From the NCBI RefSeq assembly GCF_020733635.1, contig NZ_JAJFZL010000001.1, positions 2,790,001 through 2,854,000 of the forward strand: a DNA stretch of 64,000 bases, given 5' to 3'. This document shows, one piece after another, positions 17,498 to 25,338 of this stretch (position 1 is the stretch's first letter; every line of letters begins with the position of its first letter). Both the position numbers and the translations under genes were made by a program. This stretch comes from Nocardia spumae. Lineage in GTDB: Bacteria > Actinomycetota > Actinomycetes > Mycobacteriales > Mycobacteriaceae. Below the pieces are notes generated by a model that ran no database searches, was not told the DNA's origin, and saw only the letters and a program-made list of their open reading frames with translations.

Positions 17498-19396
17498 TCA
17501 GGCCGTGTCGGCGCGGGATGCGGCGGCCACGCGTTCGAGCGCTTGGAGATCCTTCTCGATCACGCCGTAGGACACATAGGCGAGAACGAAGCCGATGATG
17601 CCGCCGACGCACAGGATGCGAACCGCCCCGATGATGGCGTCGATATCCGAGGTCGGCAGGAAGGTGATGCCGGTGACCCCGACCAGCGGTACGGCGGCGG
17701 CCACGGTCAGGTAGAAGCCGGTGTGCCGGGCGAGGCGGCGCAGATGTTCGACGTCGGCGGCGTCGGATCGCCCGTGCGCCAGGAAGATCGGATAGAGGAA
17801 CCGCACCACATACCAGGTGATCGCGAAGTACGGATACGCCAGCGCGACGGCGCCGCAGACGACCAGCGACAACAGGAAATGGGCGTAGGTGCCGTGCGGA
17901 ACGCCCCCGGCGACGAGGTTCAGCATTATGGGGAACACCACGCCGCCGAGGACCCAGAACACGAAGGCGATCTCCGCCACCCGGTTGCCGAGCCGTAGCG
18001 CGTCGATACGTGCCCGGGTGAGGGTCGCGTCGGGATACTTCCGTCCCCTGTGCAGGCCGACGGATATTCGGATGAGGTGACGCGAGGTGTAGAGAATCAG
18101 GATGGTGGCCACCGCGATGGCCAGCGGGTAGAGCACCCGAGCGACATCGTGGAAGGACTGCTGGGCCTCGGGCGTGAGCTTGCTGACGATCAGCGTTTTG
18201 TTGTAGTGATAGTTGTACCCGGCCGCCGCCACGTTCGGAACGGCGATGGCGATCGCGAGAATCGGGATCGGCCACAGCGGCCCGCCGAATCGGTGGCCGG
18301 GCTCCGGGGCGTCGACCAGATCGCGGGCACGGGCGTCCAGGCACAGCTCGAATTGCTGCGCGAGCTCCGCGCCGTTGGCCCACCGATCGGTTCGCTGCGG
18401 CGCCAGACAGGTCAACAGCACACGCCGCAGCGAGGCCGGGCAGTCGGCGGGCAGATCATCGAGGAAGCGGGAGGCGATCGGGCGGCGCCGCAGTGCCAGT
18501 AGCTGCGCGACGGAGGTCCGAGCATCCTTCGCCTCGATCGGGGGGAACGGCCGGTGCCCGGCCAGCAGCTCCCACAGCATGACGCCGAGCGCGTAGATAT
18601 CGCTGCGGGTATCGAGGTCGTCGACCGTGCCGGGCAGCTGCGGATGGCTCGCCTCGAGGTGCTCGGGGGACATATAGGCCAGCGATCCGCCGAAGTACGC
18701 GACCGGACTGCTGCCCGCGACATGGTCGCTGAAACTGATGTTGAAATCGGCCAATTTCGGTGCGGCATAAGCGGAGAGCAGCACATTCGCCGGTTTGATG
18801 TCGCGGTGCAGCACACCGCGCCGTTCGGCGTAGTCGAGGGCTCCGGCGAGCCGGCGTCCGAGCCAGGCCACCGTCTCGGGCCATGACAGGTTCGCGATCT
18901 CGTCGCGTGCCCGGGTGCCCGAGGTGGGTATCTCGCCCTTCTCCGCCAATGCCTCGTCGACGGCGTCCAGTAGCAGCTGACCGCCGCGTCGTTGCGGTGC
19001 CGTGGCACGGACCCGTTTCAGCACCGCGGCCAGCGTCCCGCCCGGCACGTACTGCATGTACAGCAGCTTCAGGCCCCGATCCGGGAGCACGCGCTGGTCG
19101 TACACCCGGACGATGGATTCGTGGTCGAGCTGGGCGAGAGTCTGTGGTTCGGTGCCGTGATCGGTGGAGATCTTCACGGCCACCAAGCGCTGCATCGATC
19201 GCTGCCGTGCCAGGAACACCGTCGCGAAGGCCCCATGGCCCAGCTCCAACAGCAGGTCGAAGTCGTCGATGCGCCGGCCGGGTTCGAGATCCTCGTCGAG
19301 CTCGGGCGCAGCCGGCCGCTCGCTGATCGGCTGCGGCGCGGTATGCGCCGCCGGATCGAAGGCGGCGGTGCCGTCATCTTCCGGTCGGGTGCCCAT
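17498..19396 (-). CDS. membrane Ser/Thr protein kinase
   Basis: A 632-residue protein with an N-terminal PknB-type kinase domain (about 43-350) and a C-terminal membrane domain (about 373-615) with roughly six hydrophobic segments. Kinase motifs are LGHGAFATV (53-60), the lysine in VAVK (Lys75), HRDIKPAN (197-204), SPE in place of APE (243-245) and DIYALGV. The Mg-binding DFG is replaced by DFN (217-219), a substitution seen in some active actinobacterial and planctomycete kinases. There is no extracellular PASTA sensor; the multi-helix membrane part may sense or anchor. The ATG at 19396 has GGAG about 11 bases upstream. The next gene upstream on the same strand encodes an unknown small protein. 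Confidence 0.88.
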   Translation of the reverse strand: MGTRPEDDGTAAFDPAAHTAPQPISERPAAPELDEDLEPGRRIDDFDLLLELGHGAFATVFLARQRSMQRLVAVKISTDHGTEPQTLAQLDHESIVRVYDQRVLPDRGLKLLYMQYVPGGTLAAVLKRVRATAPQRRGGQLLLDAVDEALAEKGEIPTSGTRARDEIANLSWPETVAWLGRRLAGALDYAERRGVLHRDIKPANVLLSAYAAPKLADFNISFSDHVAGSSPVAYFGGSLAYMSPEHLEASHPQLPGTVDDLDTRSDIYALGVMLWELLAGHRPFPPIEAKDARTSVAQLLALRRRPIASRFLDDLPADCPASLRRVLLTCLAPQRTDRWANGAELAQQFELCLDARARDLVDAPEPGHRFGGPLWPIPILAIAIAVPNVAAAGYNYHYNKTLIVSKLTPEAQQSFHDVARVLYPLAIAVATILILYTSRHLIRISVGLHRGRKYPDATLTRARIDALRLGNRVAEIAFVFWVLGGVVFPIMLNLVAGGVPHGTYAHFLLSLVVCGAVALAYPYFAITWYVVRFLYPIFLAHGRSDAADVEHLRRLARHTGFYLTVAAAVPLVGVTGITFLPTSDIDAIIGAVRILCVGGIIGFVLAYVSYGVIEKDLQALERVAAASRADTA

Positions 19397-19496
19397 GACC
19401 GGCTACTCCGAGGTGTGACTCCGAGACATGGTGAATTCTATCGCGCACAGCCGCCTCCGGCGTATCCGCGATGAGCGGCGAGCGCCCGCGCACGAT

Positions 19497-19931
19497 TCAC
19501 ATGTAGGGCCAGTGGTCAGCGTCGCGATGAGTGTGTCGCTGCAGGTGGGGATCGTCGGTGGGGCGGAGCCAGCGCACCGGCACACACGTGGGCTCGATCG
19601 ACGGGACCCGGGCGGGGCGGCCGTGGCGGTCGACCAGCGATCCGGTGACACGGTAGCGCTGGCCGGGTGGCAGGCCGAGACCGATGGCCTGGCGGTCACT
19701 GAGCTCGATGTCGATGGAGGAGCGCTCGATCAGTCGCAGGCCCTCGGCCGTGACCGGGGTGGCACTGTGGTCGATGCCGGTGACGGTCAGCCGGAACCGG
19801 GCGCCGATCAGCAGGCCGGCCGCCCACATGTGTGTGCCCAGCCGGTCGCGGTCGGGATAGCGAGCGGTCGGCAGTCGGTGGGGGACCAGCACCACGTAGG
19901 TGTGCCCGATCTCCACATCACGGGCGCGCAC
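19497..19931 (-). CDS. hypothetical protein
   Basis: A 144-residue protein read from a GTG at 19931. It has no signal peptide or membrane helix and looks beta-rich: HTYVVLVPHRLPTARYP, GARFRLTVTGIDHSATP, GQRYRVTGSLVDRHGRPA, VPVRWLRPTDDPH. An N-terminal IGHTYVV followed by alternating hydrophobic strands would suit a small beta-barrel, but I do not recognise a family. It lies 100 bases upstream of the membrane kinase gene on the same strand and could be co-transcribed and functionally linked. The start is uncertain because no good ribosome-binding site is visible. Confidence 0.6.
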   Translation of the reverse strand: MRARDVEIGHTYVVLVPHRLPTARYPDRDRLGTHMWAAGLLIGARFRLTVTGIDHSATPVTAEGLRLIERSSIDIELSDRQAIGLGLPPGQRYRVTGSLVDRHGRPARVPSIEPTCVPVRWLRPTDDPHLQRHTHRDADHWPYM

Positions 19932-19974
19932 ATATCCAGATTCGTTTCTGCGCGACGTCGGGGTGATAGTCGCA

Positions 19975-20005
19975 GCGAACTTCTCAGGTCATTCTCAAAG
20001 TTCGC
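19975..20005. promoter_or_regulatory. 8-bp inverted repeat upstream of the micro-ORF
   Basis: GCGAACTT (19975-19982) and AAGTTCGC (19998-20005) form a perfect inverted repeat with a 15-base spacer. It lies between the divergent hypothetical gene (start 19931) and the micro-ORF at 20162. It may be an operator or an RNA hairpin; no regulator can be named. Confidence 0.4.
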
Positions 20006-20161
20006 CGCGCGGAGTCGCGGCAGGCGAACCGGGCATGTGCGGCTGGGCGCCCGCGAGGCGGCGCCGGAGCAGCGGCTCGCGGCCGACCCATCCGGCCGGC
20101 TCGATACCTCGAATACCAGACGCTGCTGTCGGAAAGCACTGCTCGGGAGAAAGGAACGCTG

Positions 20162-20248
20162 TTGTCCAGCGGACTCGTCGCGGTTATCGGATCCCTCGTC
20201 TCGAATCTCGGCGCCATCATCACCGGGGTCGTCGGTTTGCTGCTCTGA
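20162..20248 (+). CDS. 28-residue hydrophobic micro-protein
   Basis: A TTG-started ORF, preceded by GAGAAAGGA at good spacing, encodes a 28-residue peptide of almost only Gly, Ser, Leu, Val and Ile (SSGLVAVIGSLVSNLGAI, then a hydrophobic end ...GVVGLLL). A near-perfect 15-bp hairpin begins 7 bases after its stop, as expected of a stand-alone transcription unit. The peptide could form one membrane or amphipathic helix. It resembles in size, composition and gene architecture the micro-ORF at 29901. I know of no named family. Small helical outer-membrane peptides occur in related mycolata (PorA and PorH of Corynebacterium), but no direct similarity is claimed. Confidence 0.55.
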   Translation: MSSGLVAVIGSLVSNLGAIITGVVGLLL

Positions 20249-20255
20249 TGTGCGC

Positions 20256-20301
20256 GCGGCGGATTCGGTGAGCTGCCTTCGGATTCCACCGGATCCGCCG
20301 C
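20256..20301 (+). terminator. hairpin terminator after the 28-residue micro-ORF
   Basis: GCGGCGGATTCGGTG (20256-20270) pairs with CACCGGATCCGCCGC (20287-20301) at 14 of 15 positions with a 16-base loop; the one mismatch is a potential G-U or T-G type pair. It starts 7 bases after the stop at 20248. Confidence 0.7.
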
Positions 20302-20355
20302 GGGTGCGTCACGTGCCGGATCGAGTCCACCCCCGATCGGTGCGATGCTGGTGGG

Positions 20356-21168
20356 ATGGCCGCCTCACTCGTGGGACCACGGTCCCTGCCCGCGCAACTG
20401 CGTCCGTACCTGCGAGAGCTCGTCCGGCGTACCCGGATCGTGTGCGAGCCGCAGCTGGTGAGCATCTTCGCCGTGGGCTCGCTGGCTCTGGGCGATTACC
20501 GGCACGGACGCAGTGATGTGGATATCACGGTGGTCGCCGATCCGGCGCTGCCGGACGCGGCACTGCTCGAGCTGGCCGAGGCGCTGACCGATCTCGATTG
20601 TCCCGCAGCGGGTCTGGAACTGGTGCTGTACGACGCGGATGTCATCGGTCAGCGCTGTGACCGGGCCGGGTACCGTCTCGATCTCAACACCGGCCCGCTG
20701 CTGCCCCATCGGGTCAGCGTCGATGCGGCGCAGTCGCCCGCGTTCTGGTACGTGATCGATCGCGGTGTCGCCTATCAGGCAGGACGGCTGTTGTACGGTC
20801 GCCCCGTGCGGCAGGTCGTCGGGGCGCCCGCGCGCGCCGACCAGCTGGCGGCGGTATCGGCTTCGGTGCGCGAGCATGCCACCGGGGAGGGGCACCTGGC
20901 CGACAATCAGGTCCTCAACGGCTGCCGCTCGGTGATGTTCTGCCGCACGGGACGCTGGTTCGCCAAATATGCCGCCGCACAGGATATCCGGCTCACCGCA
21001 GCGCGTTTCCGGCCGCTCGTCGACCTCGCGCTCGCCAGCTTCGACCGGCCTCGATCGAGCCCCGATGAGCTCCCGGCCGCCGAGGTGCGACGGTTCCTGT
21101 CCTGGGTGGCCGTCGAAGTGGAATCGACAGTGCGCAGCGAACCGCCGCCATCGTCCGGGGCCGGATGA
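20356..21168 (+). CDS. nucleotidyltransferase-domain protein (AadA-like)
   Basis: A 270-residue protein with the polymerase-beta-type nucleotidyltransferase signature VGSLALGDYRHGRSDVDITV (about residues 40-60): GS at 41-42 and the metal-binding Asp54 and Asp56. The rest is helical and resembles the C-terminal domain of aminoglycoside adenylyltransferases (DUF4111 type), with NGCRSVMFCRTGRWFAKYAA in place of the typical helix. It may transfer AMP to a small molecule such as an aminoglycoside, or be a housekeeping nucleotidyltransferase. Resistance function is only a possibility. The ATG at 20356 is preceded by GGTGGG. It converges on the desaturase gene. Confidence 0.75.
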   Translation: MAASLVGPRSLPAQLRPYLRELVRRTRIVCEPQLVSIFAVGSLALGDYRHGRSDVDITVVADPALPDAALLELAEALTDLDCPAAGLELVLYDADVIGQRCDRAGYRLDLNTGPLLPHRVSVDAAQSPAFWYVIDRGVAYQAGRLLYGRPVRQVVGAPARADQLAAVSASVREHATGEGHLADNQVLNGCRSVMFCRTGRWFAKYAAAQDIRLTAARFRPLVDLALASFDRPRSSPDELPAAEVRRFLSWVAVEVESTVRSEPPPSSGAG

Positions 21169-21206
21169 TCGCCGTGCTCTCCTTCGATCATTGTCGCGGA
21201 CCGGTT

Positions 21207-22427
21207 CTACGACGCGCGCCGCTGCGCCGGTCGGCGCAGTGCGGTGCGCAATCCGCGGCGGCCTCGCACAGCGTTGTCCTCCCCGTGGGCCGGCGGGGCG
21301 GGAACGGGGAATTTACGCTCCGACGCCGTCTCCGGGGCGTCATCGGAGTCGGCGCGCAGGAATCGGTCCGGAACCGCCAACTTGTGGACGGTGCGCATCG
21401 CCAGCAGATACTGACGCGGCAGTGAACCGCTGGTGTAGGGCAGATCGTATTTCTCGCACAGTGCCCGCACGCGTACCGCGATTTCGGCATAGCGATTACT
21501 GGGCAGGTCGGGGAACAAGTGGTGCTCGATCTGATAGCACAGGTTCCCGCTCAGGACGGCCAGCAGGGGGCCGGCGGTGAAGTTCGCACTGCCCAGCAGT
21601 TGCCGCAGATACCACTCGTGCTCGGATTCCCGCTCGACCACTCCGGAGGTGAACTTCTCCGCGCCGTCCGGGAAATGTCCGCAGAAGATCACCGTATGCG
21701 CCCAGAGGTTTCGCACTATGTTGGCGGCGACGGTGGCGGTCAGGGTCCGCCGCCACCGGCGGCCGGTCAGAGCGGGGAACAGCACGTAGTCCTTCCCGAT
21801 CTGCCGGACCGCCTTGCCCAGGAACGCTGTGGTGTGGCCGGACCGGGCCGCACGTCCGTCCGAGCGTTCGTATTCGGCGTAGAGCCCGTGTAACGCGATG
21901 CCCCACTCGAAGGTCAGGGCCAACAGCAGGTTCTGCAACGGCTGCAGGATCATGTACGCGCGCCAGGGCTGATCGCGGGTCACGCGCATGACCCCGAAGC
22001 CGATATCGTCGTCCATCCCGAGCACATTCGTATAGACGTGGTGTCGGACGTTGTGTGCGTAACGCCACTGCGACGACGGTGCCGCCATATCCCATTCCCA
22101 TGTGCTGGAATGGATTTCGGGATCGTTCATCCAGTCCCATTGGCCGTGGCAGATGTTGTGGCCGATTTCCATGTTCTCCACACATTTGGCCAGCGTCAGC
22201 CCGGTCACTCCCAGCGCCCAACCGACTCTGCCTCGGCTTACCGCGATCATGATCCGGGCTGCCACGTCGAGGACACGCTGGGAGACAATCGTGCGGCGGA
22301 TATACGCCGCGTCGCGCGCTCCTCTGCCGTCCTCGACGTCACGCCGAATCGCGTCGAGTGCACGACCGAGTTCGGTGATGTCGGCGTCGCTCAGATGTGC
22401 GTAGGCCGCGACGTCGGCAATAGCCAT
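21207..22427 (-). CDS. membrane fatty acyl-CoA desaturase (DesA3-like)
   Basis: A 406-residue di-iron desaturase with the three histidine boxes: HNICH (90-94), HNVRHH (125-130) and QIEHH (about 299-303). Hydrophobic segments lie around residues 55-80 and 160-185 and near 250. It resembles mycobacterial DesA3, the stearoyl-CoA delta-9 desaturase that makes oleate and needs a partner oxidoreductase for electrons; no such partner is adjacent here. The ATG at 22427 has AAAGGA 5 bases upstream. The C-terminal extension of about 50 residues is charged and probably disordered. Confidence 0.9.
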   Translation of the reverse strand: MAIADVAAYAHLSDADITELGRALDAIRRDVEDGRGARDAAYIRRTIVSQRVLDVAARIMIAVSRGRVGWALGVTGLTLAKCVENMEIGHNICHGQWDWMNDPEIHSSTWEWDMAAPSSQWRYAHNVRHHVYTNVLGMDDDIGFGVMRVTRDQPWRAYMILQPLQNLLLALTFEWGIALHGLYAEYERSDGRAARSGHTTAFLGKAVRQIGKDYVLFPALTGRRWRRTLTATVAANIVRNLWAHTVIFCGHFPDGAEKFTSGVVERESEHEWYLRQLLGSANFTAGPLLAVLSGNLCYQIEHHLFPDLPSNRYAEIAVRVRALCEKYDLPYTSGSLPRQYLLAMRTVHKLAVPDRFLRADSDDAPETASERKFPVPAPPAHGEDNAVRGRRGLRTALRRPAQRRAS

Positions 22428-22503
22428 GTGTTCCTTTCCCGGACCTGCGCGAGCAGGTGGAGCAGTGCGCCCTCACCGATCGGTGACGACGGCGAATCGG
22501 TGT

Positions 22504-22659
22504 TCAGAATCCACTTCTGAGCAGCCGTTCGAAACGATCGAGAACACTGACCACGCGTTCGGCCGGCACGCGTAGACGCGTGTCGCGGAATGTATTCCAC
22601 CACACCCCGGCCGCGCGAAGCGGGCCGAATATCCAATGCTCGGTGGTCATGCAGATCAT
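22504..22659 (-). CDS. possible small protein upstream of the desaturase gene
   Basis: A 51-codon ORF starts at ATG 22659 with GGAG 5 bases upstream and encodes a basic, Trp-rich peptide (TEHWIFGPLRAAGVWWNT, then RVVSVLDRFERLLRSGF). It sits 76 bases upstream of the desaturase gene on the same strand. No family is recognised and it could be a chance ORF; a second ATG at 22650 would shorten it by three residues. The surrounding 22660-22853 contains nothing else that I recognise. Confidence 0.35.
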   Translation of the reverse strand: MICMTTEHWIFGPLRAAGVWWNTFRDTRLRVPAERVVSVLDRFERLLRSGF

Positions 22660-22853
22660 CCCGTCTCCGGATGGGAAGCGGCAGTCGGCCCTCGACGGCC
22701 TACCGTCCGCTGCACGAGACCGGGTGTCTGTTTCGAACCTACGGGAACCTGTCACCGGTGTCCATGTCGCGGCGCGAAAACATGGCCTGACCGGCATGTT
22801 CGAGGCTCTCGCGGAGTCGTGTGCCGAGCTCGGCGCCGGCCGGGTGGGCCCGA

Positions 22854-23801
22854 TCAGCCCTCCCGGCTGCCGATCGATGCGGCCAGGAAGGGCCAGGACC
22901 GGTGCAGGTCGTCCTCCCAGTAGCCCCAGGAATGGGTCCCGACCGGCCGATCATCCACTGTCACGGGAATATTCAGCTCATGCAGTCGCCGCGTGAGGTT
23001 GGCGGTGCACAGATGCACCGCCGCCTCGATGGGCCCGCCGAAGACGATCTGCACCGGCAACGGAATCCTTCCCTCCGCGACCCGCCGGTCACCCGGGGTG
23101 TCGTGGGGCGCGCCCGGCATACCGCTACCCGAACTCAGATAAACGGCCGTACCGCGCAATCGGTCCGCGTTGACCAGCGGATCGTTGGCCCGCCACAGCG
23201 GCCCGCCGGCCGGCCCCCACATATTCTCCACGCTGCGACCGCCACCCCAGTTCTCCACGGTCAGCCGGACGAACTCGTGGCCCATCGGATCCGAGGTCTG
23301 CGCACAACCGCTGTAGGAGGCCACGCTCTTCCAGAAGCCGGGCCTGGCGATGGCGAGATCGAGTACCGAGGTGCCGCTCATCGAAACACCCGCCGGCGCG
23401 CGGTTGCCGTCGGCTCCGAGGAAGTCCTCGATCACCGGCGGGAGTTCGTCGTCGAGGAAGGTCTGCCATTTGTTGCGACCCAGAACCGGATCGTCGTTCA
23501 TCCAGTCGGTGTAGTACGAACTGGCGCCGTCGACCGGGTTCACCACGTTGACATCCCTGTCGCGCAGGAAGTCCAACGCGTCGGTCTGCGCATCCCATCC
23601 GCTCTGGTTCGGGCCGCCCTGGGAACCGTTGAGCAGATACAGCGTGGGACGCGGGGCCGCGGCGGCGGCGCGCACGACGAGCAGGGGAATCGGGCGGTCC
23701 ATGGCGGGGGAGTAGACGGCTACCCGCTGCTGCCGGTCGCCGATCTGCTCCACGGACACCACCCGGGCTGTCCGGGGTGCGGCGGTGGCGGTGCCGGTCA
23801 C
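22854..23801 (-). CDS. antigen-85-type mycolyltransferase/esterase
   Basis: A 315-residue alpha/beta hydrolase of the esterase D/antigen 85 family, which transfers mycolic acids to trehalose or arabinogalactan at the cell envelope. The nucleophile is Ser140 in GVSMSGTSVLDLA. LYLLNGSQGG forms the oxyanion region, and the catalytic His is His290 in GTHSWGYWEDDLH, matching the antigen 85 pattern GTHSWEYW. The annotated start is GTG 23801, which leaves no proper signal peptide. In-frame codons upstream (KRRRELCAGV) look like the n-region of one but offer no start codon, so the N-terminus is unclear. It lies 102 bases downstream of gdx on the same strand. Confidence 0.82.
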   Translation of the reverse strand: MTGTATAAPRTARVVSVEQIGDRQQRVAVYSPAMDRPIPLLVVRAAAAAPRPTLYLLNGSQGGPNQSGWDAQTDALDFLRDRDVNVVNPVDGASSYYTDWMNDDPVLGRNKWQTFLDDELPPVIEDFLGADGNRAPAGVSMSGTSVLDLAIARPGFWKSVASYSGCAQTSDPMGHEFVRLTVENWGGGRSVENMWGPAGGPLWRANDPLVNADRLRGTAVYLSSGSGMPGAPHDTPGDRRVAEGRIPLPVQIVFGGPIEAAVHLCTANLTRRLHELNIPVTVDDRPVGTHSWGYWEDDLHRSWPFLAASIGSREG

Positions 23802-23903
23802 GCCGGCGCACAGCTCCCGGCGCCGCTTTGGTCGCGCGGGAAAACAGGCGGTGCCCGAAGCACGGCGCGCGGCGCAGGAGGGGCGCTCGGCGCGCCGACC
23901 GTG

Positions 23904-24218
23904 CTAGTGCAGAACCTTCAAGCCGACCACACATCCCACGATCCCCAGCAGCAGAAGAACTTTCAGCGGGGAGGTGGTTTCGGCTCCGGTGATCATCGAG
24001 CAGGTCACCGTCAGTACCGCGCCGATGCCGACCCACACCGCATACGAGGTGCCGATCGGGAGCTGGCGCATGGCGATCGCCAGTCCGGTCATGCTCAGGG
24101 TCAGCGCCACCGCGAACACCACCGACGGCAGCAGCCTGCTGAACCCCTCGGATTTGCCGAGGGCGATCGCCCATACCGCTTCGAGCACGCCGGACAGAAT
24201 CAGAACGAGCCAGGCCAT
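23904..24218 (-). CDS. gdx: SMR-family guanidinium exporter (Gdx/SugE)
   Basis: A 104-residue, four-helix small multidrug resistance protein. The essential Glu lies in the first helix (SGVLEAVWAIALGKSEGF), as in SugE/Gdx proteins that export guanidinium in exchange for protons. Later segments GTSYAVWVGIGAVLTVTCS and the C-terminal LLLGIVGCVVGLKVLH also fit. The Gdx rather than EmrE assignment rests mainly on the guanidine-III riboswitch just upstream. The ATG at 24218 has AAGGA 6 bases upstream, directly abutting the riboswitch. The inner-membrane protein works as an antiparallel homodimer. Confidence 0.9.
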   Translation of the reverse strand: MAWLVLILSGVLEAVWAIALGKSEGFSRLLPSVVFAVALTLSMTGLAIAMRQLPIGTSYAVWVGIGAVLTVTCSMITGAETTSPLKVLLLLGIVGCVVGLKVLH

Positions 24219-24229
24219 GACGAGTCCTT

Positions 24230-24271
24230 CCGGCCGTCTTGTCGCTCGCCGGGTACGGCTCCCTCGTCCGG
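24230..24271 (-). promoter_or_regulatory. guanidine-III riboswitch (ykkC-III)
   Basis: Read on the minus strand this 42-nt segment begins CCGGACGAGGGAGCCGTACC and ends CGAGCGACAAGACGGCCGG. The first arm, the GCCGTACCCGG block and the ACAAGACGGC block match the Thermobifida fusca guanidine-III aptamer almost base for base as I remember it. This compact pseudoknot binds guanidinium. Here its 3' end touches the ribosome-binding site of gdx, so it probably controls translation by masking that site. Confidence 0.85.
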
Positions 24272-24356
24272 AACTCCCTGTCACGGGGTCTGCCTCTACC
24301 GTGGCAAACTTCACGCAACGAGGCAAGCTACGGCCGTGGTGAGGATGGTCTCCACC

Positions 24357-25172
24357 TCACGATCCGCTTCGGCGGGCATAGAAGATCTTGCCGACCTGCA
24401 GGTAGGCGAGCCGATCGGCGGCACGGAAGCTGACGCGGCGGACGACGTTGTAGACGTGGGCGTCCTTGCCGATCACCACCCGGCCCCGGCCCTTCAGGGT
24501 GGCGTCGACCATGCGGCGAGCCACCCGCACGGGCGCGGCGGCGAAAACTCTCGCCACCGCTTCAGGCGCTCCCAGTTGGGCCGCGCTCGCGCGCACGAGA
24601 TCGGTCCACACCGTGCCCGGAACCACCGTGGTCACCGTGACGTTCGAGCGCCCACGCAGATCCTGGGACAGGCCGTATCCGAACAGTGCCAGCGCGGCCT
24701 TGGACGCGCCGTACAGGGTCGAGCCCGGCACCGGGACGAGCGCCGACATACTCGAGGTGTTCATGACAACGGCCTCGGGCCGCCGCAGCAGGTGCGGGAG
24801 AAAGGCCCGGCACATCCACACCGCGCCGAAGAAGTTCACTCGCATCAGGGTGTCGATGCGGTCGTCGTCGACCTCGGCCACCGTCTGGAACTGCTGGGCG
24901 ATGCCGGCAATGTTGAACAGGCCGTCGATCTGCCCGTGCGCGGCGAGCACCGTTTCGGGAAAGGCCCGCACCGCCTCGCGGTCCCCGATATCGAGGCGGT
25001 GAGCCGAGAACCGCGTCCGATCACCGACCAGCTCCGCCGTCGCGGCCAGCGCTTGCTCGTCGAGGTCGGCCCCCGCGACAACCGCCCCGCGCCGCACCAG
25101 TTCCGTGGCGACGCACCGCCCGATGCCGTTGCCGGCGCCGGTGACGACGAATACTTTTCCCGCGACCTGCAC
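24357..25172 (-). CDS. short-chain dehydrogenase/reductase
   Basis: A 271-residue classical SDR. The cofactor motif TGAGNGIG is at 11-18, the structural NAG-type motif NIAGIA near 88, the catalytic Ser in NTSSMSAL at about 140, and the YxxxK pair at Tyr154 and Lys158 (YGASK). The C-terminal RVSFRAADRLAYLQVGKIFY region after the core resembles lipid-related SDRs of mycobacteria, which may suggest a membrane-near lipid substrate. An aspartate after the second strand (AGADLDEQ) suggests NAD preference. The GTG at 25172 is preceded by AAGGAGA. Confidence 0.9.
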   Translation of the reverse strand: MQVAGKVFVVTGAGNGIGRCVATELVRRGAVVAGADLDEQALAATAELVGDRTRFSAHRLDIGDREAVRAFPETVLAAHGQIDGLFNIAGIAQQFQTVAEVDDDRIDTLMRVNFFGAVWMCRAFLPHLLRRPEAVVMNTSSMSALVPVPGSTLYGASKAALALFGYGLSQDLRGRSNVTVTTVVPGTVWTDLVRASAAQLGAPEAVARVFAAAPVRVARRMVDATLKGRGRVVIGKDAHVYNVVRRVSFRAADRLAYLQVGKIFYARRSGS

Positions 25173-25338
25173 GGTTGATCTCCTTCCGACCCTCCTGGGA
25201 CCGCGCTCGAAAGTGACCGAGCGCGTGGAGGACTCACCGGCCGGTTGTATCACCTCACCCGGCCGTGAGGCATGCGGTTGCCGTTGATCGGACGAACTCC
25301 CCCGCGTCACGCGCGGAGGATGATGCCAGGATCGAGGG

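Noticed and set aside
20356..21168. Aminoglycoside resistance gene
   Set aside because: The nucleotidyltransferase motif is present but overall similarity to known adenylyltransferases is too weak to claim a resistance phenotype.
22821..25178. 785-codon open frame on the plus strand
   Set aside because: It overlaps the antigen-85-like, gdx and SDR genes antisense. It is low in hydrophobic residues and has no domain-like sequence, as expected of high-GC antisense frames.
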